NCBI GenBank assembly: GCA_035578175.1
Contig: JAQMRL010000010.1
Location: forward strand, 35,162,784 to 35,226,783
DNA: 64,000 nt
Origin: Catonia carolina
Taxonomy: Eukaryota; Arthropoda; Insecta; Hemiptera; Achilidae
Reading direction: 5' to 3'
Shown here: piece by piece, positions 40,201 to 49,200 of the stretch
How positions within the stretch are numbered: the stretch's first letter is position 1
Layout of the letters: the number at the start of each line of letters is the position of its first letter
The notes under the pieces: generated by a model
Databases searched by the model: none
Seen by the model: only the letters and a program-made list of their open reading frames with translations
What the model was told of the DNA's origin: nothing
Position numbers and translations under genes: made by a program

Positions 40201-43200
40201 AGAGCTAGGCGTAATAATGAGATTGACGAAGCAATTGGAAGAGAAAATATAGTACGTTCCATAAAGGCAAGACGAATTGAATGGTTGGGACATGTAGTGA
40301 GAATGAGTGAGGAGAGAGGCCCATTGCGAATGATGGATGAAATGATGATTGGAACAAGAGGAAGAGGACGACCAAGGAGAAGATGGCTGAACGACATGGT
40401 GGATGATCTTCGTAGGTTGAGAGTGTCAAACTGGCGGAGGAGGGCCCAGGAACGCGATATCTGGAGGCGACATGTAGAGGAGGCCAAAGTTCACCCAGGA
40501 CTGTAGAGCCGAATAAAGTAAGTAAGTAAGTAAACATGTACCAATGTTTATAGCACTTTCGCTTATCTTGTACACATCTTCATTAACGTATTTTAAAAAC
40601 TCACACAATCAAAATTTAAAACTTCCTACTCCTACCAAGGCAGATAGGCCTAATCTGATATGATAGGAGTAGGAAGTTTTAATTTTTGATCATGTGAATT
40701 TTTGAAATACATTACTGAAGGTGTGTAAAAAATACATGAAAGCGCTGTAGGCATTGGTAAGTCTTTACTGTTACCGTATTCTGTTTGTTTAGAAATATTA
40801 TTTTAATTTTAAATAAATGCAACTGTTGATAATACCTGGATAGGATGTTTGATAAAGGATGTTTGATGTTTGATAGTAGGATATCTATTGATTAAATAAC
40901 ACAACTGCACCGGCCGCATTGGTGTAGTTGGTAACGAGCTCGCCTCTCATCATGCGATCTTGGGTTCGAATCCCACTTAGGCATGGCATATTTTCATACA
41001 TTACAAAATCTGGTGTGAAACACTCACACAACTTTCTCTTGCCAATGCAAATGATTAATAATAAACCTAACATTATTAATAAAATATTAGAAATAAACAA
41101 AAACTAACCTCAAAAACATAACCTTATTTTAATCATGAGTGAATGACGCAAAATGACAATCGAACTCAGTTTGGCTTAAAAATACGAAAAATCACGCTTT
41201 CACGCTGAATTAGGCTCTGTAGAGAAAAATGCTCTAAACAAAAGTTGTAGATCTTTTAATTTTCTATAACTTTTATTATATACACTTTTGTCGTAAAATG
41301 CATACTAAGACCGAAATGTTAAAAAAATCGATTTTTCTCACGTTTTCGTGAGAAAAAAAACAGAAAATCGCAAATTACCGCTAAACTAAGCGTTATACAA
41401 AAAAATGTTTGAAACAGAAGTTGTAGGTTTTTAAATTCTCTACAACTTTTATTATATAAGTTTTTGCGCTAAAATTTATATTAAAGCCGTAATCTTAAAA
41501 AAACAACGTTTTTACGTGAAAACAGCCTCACCGAGAATTTCAGCAAACATGGCGCCTACCCTATCTTGTAGAGAATAAAAAATTGAGTAAAATAGGCGAT
41601 TTTAAAAAACATCGTAGGACCAGTTTTTGAGAAAATCGCAAAAAACTGAAAAATTATACGAATAAACTACTACTTCTGGTTGACCGATTTTGATGAAAAT
41701 GTTCGTGTCGCGTCCGGTAGTGGTATGTAACTTAAGTTTCAAGTTCGTACGATGTTCCGTTCTTGAGATATTCTGTTCACACACACACACAGACACACAC
41801 ACACACACAGACCAATCGCTAAAAACATGTTTTTTGGGTTCAGGGGGTCTGAAAACGTATAGATCCGGTGAAAACTCGATTTCGAAAAATCGACATGAAA
41901 ACAATACTTTCCTTCCTATATATTCATATAGGCAAGAGAAAGTAAAAATTATATGTCCTACATTGAAAATATAGTACGTGTTGAATTTTAAATGAGTAGA
42001 GACTAAAATGTGAGTTTTATTTATGTTTTCTCATTGTCTTGCTTTAACCAACCTAAGATGGCTGAATAAGCAAGTATTCACTATCATTATTTAAGTGACT
42101 AATTAGCATCATAGCAGCAGAATAAATATTAATGTAATGTTTTTTTATGTTTATATAAAAAAAACTTTTAATATTTACCTTTCTACTGTTTCTTTTACTT
42201 TGATTTTATGAGTACTTTTCGAAGATTCTTTTTATGAGAGGTTGAGTTAAGCTTTTGACAAAGGAAGATGCAATCTTCACAGTAAACATTTTCTAGAAAT
42301 TCTGTGTTATTACTTGAAGAAGCAGTATCCTTTGCAAAAGTACTCGTAAAATTGAAGTAGAAGAAGCCGTAAAAAGGGAAATATTAAAAAAATTTTTTTT
42401 TATAAATATAAAAAAACAGTATATTAACATTCAGTTAGTATTAAATCTGTAGATTCTGTATTACATATGTAATGATGAACATAATAATTCCTTTGTTGTT
42501 GTTGTTTTTGTTTTTTTTATAGAAAAGCATAAAATTGAGTCAGTTACCACGGATTAAACCACTCTCTGCTTTAAGCTCAAGACATGGAAATCAGTCATCC
42601 CAATCCCGTTCGTTATCTCAGTCAGCTGTTCCACAAAATATTGATAAAGTAAGTTTAAAATTTTGTGGTTATATTTATTGGCTTTTTTTGCATTCATTAC
42701 TGATAATGATGATTTGTGTTTGATTCGACTATTTTGAAAAATATTTGTAAAAAGGGTATATGAATAAACTATTAACAATTTGCAGTTTACGGACTCTGAA
42801 TAATTCAGTTGTCGAATAAATTTGTCATCAAACAAATAATAGCCTTCGAGGCCTGTGAAATAAGAATTAATTTAATACATTAAATATGTGTAAAAACCAT
42901 CGTTTCATGTTTTGTTATGTCTGTTTCTGCAGATAGTGCCAGGTGCAAATCGGGGTCTTTAGTAGTGAAGGGGGGGGGTTAGAATGGGCGGGGTTTGGGT
43001 GTCAAAGAACAGAGAAATACAATAGGGAGGGTAGATAGATCAAATGGGTGAAAGGGAGACAGAAGACTGAACAATGCCAATAGCTGTAGTGATGTGTTCA
43101 TAATGAGAACAATAAACTGTATTTATTCGAATAATTTCATGTGTTGGGGTCCTGAATAGTATTCTGTATCGAGAACACAAACCCTTTGGAAACGGATTGT

Positions 43201-46200
43201 TACTCGTTAAACAGAAGAATTGCAAAATTAAAAACGCGCTCTCAAAACAACTGTTTTATCTAACATCACTACTGATGAAAAATTCTGAAAATATTACAGT
43301 TGATTAATATAATACGTATGAGCCTTTTGAATATAATTACAACAAAATTGCTTGATGATTCTGTCATTTAGGCGAGTGAAATTTTCAACCGCGAAAATTT
43401 TTGTGTTTACTTTATATTTTTTACTATAAAGGGCTTAAATTTTTCACTTTAGCAAAAAAATTTATAAAACATGTTTTGTAGACAAGAGTTTACTGAAATA
43501 AATATTTTTTATTTAAATTTCCGTAAATATTTAACAAAGTTACAAAATGTTCAACATGAGTCCATTTTCACATCACAGGGAAGCATGAAGGGATGGTATT
43601 TTACATTCTTTACGGTGATTTCACAGAGCCACTATTATATTTAGGTTAGAGCTGTAAGCAAAGCAATGTAGAAAATTCTTTTCCCTACAACCACAAGTTT
43701 TGAAAATTTCTGTCAGTGCGGTTAGAAGGAAGCCGTTACACGTCCTTTGCAATCCAGCAAAGTGTCAAATTTTTTGCCTCTTTGATGGTAAACCCCCTCC
43801 TGAAAAGTAAAATGACTAGTCTTCCCTTTTCAAGGGCAAACGCCTTAACATAATCGTCATAGCTTCAACACAAACTAAAGAATTGTCAACGTAGATGCAT
43901 GTACGTTGACTTACACTCGAGCTACATGGAATTCCATTCAAAACAAACAATTCCCAAACCATCAATGCTACCTACACACTCTAGAGGGAATAAAAATTTT
44001 CTCTGTTATGATATTCTATTTCTGTAAACACTATTAGATGCGTTAAAGAATTCCTTACTAGAAAAGAACAATATTTACCGGTTTCCAAATTTACTGACCA
44101 TGCAGAAGCACGTTTTATTGCCCCAACCACAATCCATTCGGCATCATCTAAAATTAGATTACCAGTGTGAACAGGGTTAATGCAGCATGTAGCTGCTAGG
44201 AAATTTATTCAGAAATTTTAATCAAATAAAAATTATTCAATTATAAAAACCATTTATTTGTCCCATGACTAATTACTGAAAGCTAACAAGAAATACTTAA
44301 TTACTACAAAACCCATTTTGGGAATGATGACAAGTTATAAACATAGTGTGCCTAACTATTATTTATTTTACGTCATTTACTTTTATTTTTGAATGTTTTT
44401 AATAAATAAGTAGACTGGGATGCATTTTTAGGTAGCACCTTTGTGTATAAGCAACCCAAAGTACACTACCGTCGAATTGGTTGTATAACAGGGCTGCTTC
44501 TTTAAAGTTCAACATTGATAACCAATAATACTTGCATGTATTGCTGGTTGCATAATTTGAATGGAATCACCATTCTAAATTTTAATGTAAGTTAATATTG
44601 CTCTGAAGAATGTCGCACCATCGAAACGCGCCTAAGTTTTTTAAACTAAAATGCAACCAAAGGTAAGGTAAAGATACATTTCATTTAAACTGTTACGTAA
44701 GAGCTTGCAAGTTACAGGCGCCATTACAAACAATTACAAACATTACAAACAAGGAAATTTGAATAATTTTATCATGTATTGAGAGGTCAAAAATATAGAT
44801 TTGCAGAATATGTCAGGCAAAATAATAGGTAAAGTTATCCAGGTAGCAAAAAACCGTTTTGGCTAAAAAACCTTAAGGACTGGTATGGTGTAGATACAAG
44901 TACAATATAACTGGTTGCCAATAAAGTGTTAATTGCTGGTTATGGCTACCAACATTCTGAATGGAAATGGTACACGAAGAAAAAGGAGAAGCGTGTACAT
45001 TGTAAGAGAGTTTACATCTTGATCAATTATCTTGATCTTGATGGCTATATGCCAAACTATGGTACAATGTTTTTTGCGAGTTTAATATCTGAAACTAAAT
45101 CAAAGTATTTTAATTATTTAGTCATTTATGATGTACATCCAGACTTATATTATATTTTTTGTTAATGATAACAGTTACCATTGAAGCTGAGTCTACATCA
45201 AAGAGGAAGGAATACATCGATTGACAAAGAAAACATAGTGCCTACTTGATTTATAATTATTGTATTATTCTTGCATTTTAAACTTTTTGAATCAATGCTA
45301 TTGAATTATTTTGAATTTGTTAATACTGTAAAAGAAGGTTATGAAAGTCATATAATTACGTAAAAAGCAAAGTATGTTACATAACTTTTCTAATTGTTCT
45401 TTAGTTCAGAAATTTTTCTTTTATTTTCTTAATGTGTGTTATTTTTAAATACTAATAAAATTTACTCTTAAAATACATTTTTTTATTAACTAATACATTA
45501 ATGTGTTATTAAATACTTGATTAAGGAGGGGAGAGTATGTGTTGAAAAACAAAGAAAAGGTTTTTGGAGCAAATTTTGTTTTTGGCTAAATATGTATTCA
45601 AAGTTGTTTTGAATGTTATGGTACAGTACTTCGTTCCTACTCCATCTGGAATTATTTAAAAAATAAAAATTAAGTGTTATCGTGGTACAGTAATTTCCTT
45701 TTTGAAAATATGGTGCATTCAAACTTTAATACCTTCTTTTAGAGTTGAGCTATTTCAACGTGGTTTTCATTTAAAAGCCTATTTGATATTTTATTAGTAT
45801 TGTTAATTTCATACAGATTGCAGCCCTATGAACACTTAAGTCAGGTATTGAAATCAGGCTTGTGTTCCTCATTTTACATTCCAGAACCTTCTACCGCCTC
45901 TTCTTTAATAGTTTATTTTCAAAAATTGTAATTTTTTTGTTTTTTTAGGTACTAAAATAATCATAATTTGGGTTGTAATTGAGGTAATTAAATAATTCTT
46001 TTTTTGCTGATTTAGCATATTTTGCTGCAGTAACTGTTGCATCAATATAAAATAACTCTCTGCAGAATTTTTTTTATAGATTTTAAAAGTTGAAAAAGCA
46101 ATAAAAGAGTTGTGAAAACAATTTAAAGTTAATAAAACATTTCTTAGAAAGTGTATATTGTGGTAAATTTCCACTAGATATTGTTTTGCTCTTTTCTCCC

Positions 46201-49200
46201 CTATTTTTGAATCAATTTGATTAGGGCAACAACAATTATGATGTATTGTTTTTTTAAGCACTGTATTTTCACCCATTTCATTGTTAACAGGGTTGAAGTG
46301 ATGAAAAAAAGATGGAAATTTATTAAAACATTCTCCTTTGTTTCCTATTGATTGATAGAATATAAGCTTCCTGTTCTTTAAAACAAAAATTTTTTTGTTT
46401 TGGTCAGACTCTTCTCTTTAATAATAATAAATATTTAGTGGCTTTTGAGTGATCATGTTATTACAAGGTTCAGAAAACCCTCTATCAATGTATTAAAAAT
46501 GCATGAAAATTTGAAATTGTTATAATTAAAATTTGTTATTTTCTTTAGGTCTATCTGTTTTTATGTGATCTTTGTAAACTTTGTTCTTTAAATTTTGTGT
46601 AAGTAGATTACCATGCCAATTTTGGTAATTATAAATATTTTCACCGTGTTTACTTCATTATGTTATTTTATATTGGTCTGAATGTCCTTAGATTCATATC
46701 TTATGTCAAAATCAGAATAACAGGGTACAATAAATTCAGAACGTGGTGAAGCATGTAGAGGAAGCTGGGTAACCCAAATTGGAGTCTGCAGAAGGAAGCA
46801 AATACACAATTACTTTTAATCAAAAACATAATTCTAGCAAAAGTCTCTGATAATTTTCTGCTTTTATTACGCCACCTTCTTGTTAACAAAATTGGCTCCA
46901 TGTTCGTTATCTTTTTAATAAATTCATATAAGTTACTAATAAGTTCTCTTGTATAACTGAATAATTTTGTCTAATCTTCACCCATTTTGTTGTAGTGTTT
47001 TGATAAACACTCATTAAATTTAATCAGTTTACCATGAACTGCATTGTACACCTACTGGTAAATCACCGAATATGAAAAATATAGACACTTCCTCACAACC
47101 GTACAATCAATATCTACTGTACTACTATTAAATGCTGTTCAATGAGTTACAATAAGAATTAATACACTACCAACATAAATACAAGCTAAAGGTATCAGAC
47201 AAACTAATGTCCCATAGTCGAGCGAGTGAGATGGAGATATGTGGCATAACTAAGCATGCGCTCAAAGGTCTTTAGCGTTATAATCCAAATCTGAAAACAT
47301 ATTACAGTTGTTCTCTTGCTTGTTAGGTAGTTTACTGCGTGCATAAACGCTTGCTCACAACAATGAGTGAAATTATATAATGTTATTGGAACGGTGCGTA
47401 TGGCTTGTGCGAGTGAGAGCGTTATGCATTCTCTCACTCCCACGACTAGGGGACTTTAGTTATCTGAATACTGTTCATAGAACTGCTTCTATTATTATTA
47501 CTTTGGACAGATAATGAAAGTAATCTTCTTCTTATAGTGCATCTCCTATCGGAGGTTTGCTATCATCACAGCAATCCGAACCTTGTTGACTGCAGCTCTG
47601 AACAGTTGAACACTGCCACAGTTAAACCAATCCCTCAGGTTCTTTAGCCAGGACACACGGCGTCTTCCGATGCTCCGCCCTCCACTAATCTTTCCCTGGA
47701 CTATCAGTTGAAGAAGCTTGTATTTCTGCCCTCTCATTATATGACCCAGATATTGAAGCTTTCTTCTTTTTATGGTGTTAATGATTTCGCATTTCTTCTG
47801 CATCCGGATCAGCACTTCGGCATTACTAACTTTATCCGTCCAGGGAATACGCCACATTCTACGGTAACACCACATCTTGAATGCTTGTAGTTTGTTGATG
47901 TGGTTCTTCTTGAGAGTCCATGCTTCAACCCCATACAAGAGCGTGGAAAAAACGTAACAACGCAGCATCCTCATCTTAAGTTCCATGTTGAATGAAAGTA
48001 ATATGAACATAAAATTACACAGTAAGAACAAAACGGTGCTGAACGAAAGATACTAATGTTTTTAGAAAAGTAACAGGCACTTGTTCACTGTTCTCTTTCC
48101 GTCATTCAAACCAGTTACCACCCAATTTCGAGTGGTGGGGGAAAGTTTCACCATGTTCTGCATTTACTCTAGCCTGAAATGGTTTTTATTTTAGTAGGAA
48201 AATTTCACTTTGAGAAAATTTTTTTTAAACATGTTTGAATTCTGTTTGTATATACTTAACATATTTTCAGCTCTAGTAGTTGTTTTTTGAACCTAGCATT
48301 TCCTTTTTACTAAATTGTAATTAGTTGTAATAAACAAGGGTAATTTTTAATCAGGGTTTATTATTTTATTATAACTAATATTGTACTTAAATTGTTTTAA
48401 AGATTTATGATTGTAGAATTTACATTAAGGTTATTAATATAATATTGTGATAATTAGAATCAATTTTGTAATTCAAGGTAATGAGAATATAAGCCTGTAT
48501 TTTATAAAGTGTGATTCTAAAACCCATTACTAGTAAAACATTATTAATTTATTAATTAATAATTATTAATAATAATCATTATTATTAATTTCTGATTGTA
48601 GATACTTTTTCAAATTTTGATCTTACAGATTTTAATTTTCATGTCATAGTCTGTTTGACACATTATCTCATTTTTGCATTTTGACTGTGGTGGAAATTTA
48701 AATCTGAAATGTCATTCTACATCACATTTTTTAATCTCTAAAGCATATAGATGGAATTTTAATTTCTGGAATTCTGAATTATGTTTTTAAATGTCAATAA
48801 TAGTTGTGATACTCATTTTATACATGACTTTTACTATTTTGAATTTGGTGGTAGTTTTTAAAAAGTCTGATTGTATGTTGTGAAATATTTGTTTTATAAT
48901 TTTAATGTTTCTTTTTGTATTGTAGTAGAATTTGTTTTATATTTATTAATTTTAATATTTTTGAAATTATTATTTGCTTGTGAAATAAATGTTATTTAAT
49001 TTCATATTAGACGTTTATCATGAAAACTTTCCTTCATTTTGTTTTCTGATAATTCCCAATTTATTTTCAATCCTTATCTAAAAATACCATGTGTCTGAAA
49101 ATTTGCTATTTTTCTATCATAAATATTGTGTTTGCTATACTTGTATTGAGGAAAACAACAGTTACCATAATACTTCTGCATTATAAGTTTTAAATAAAAT

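Noticed and set aside
44610..44650. A fully conserved GAAAC hammerhead on the plus strand
   Set aside because: Core words match, but stem I pairs over only three bases and stems II and III are poor; kept only as a weak relic.
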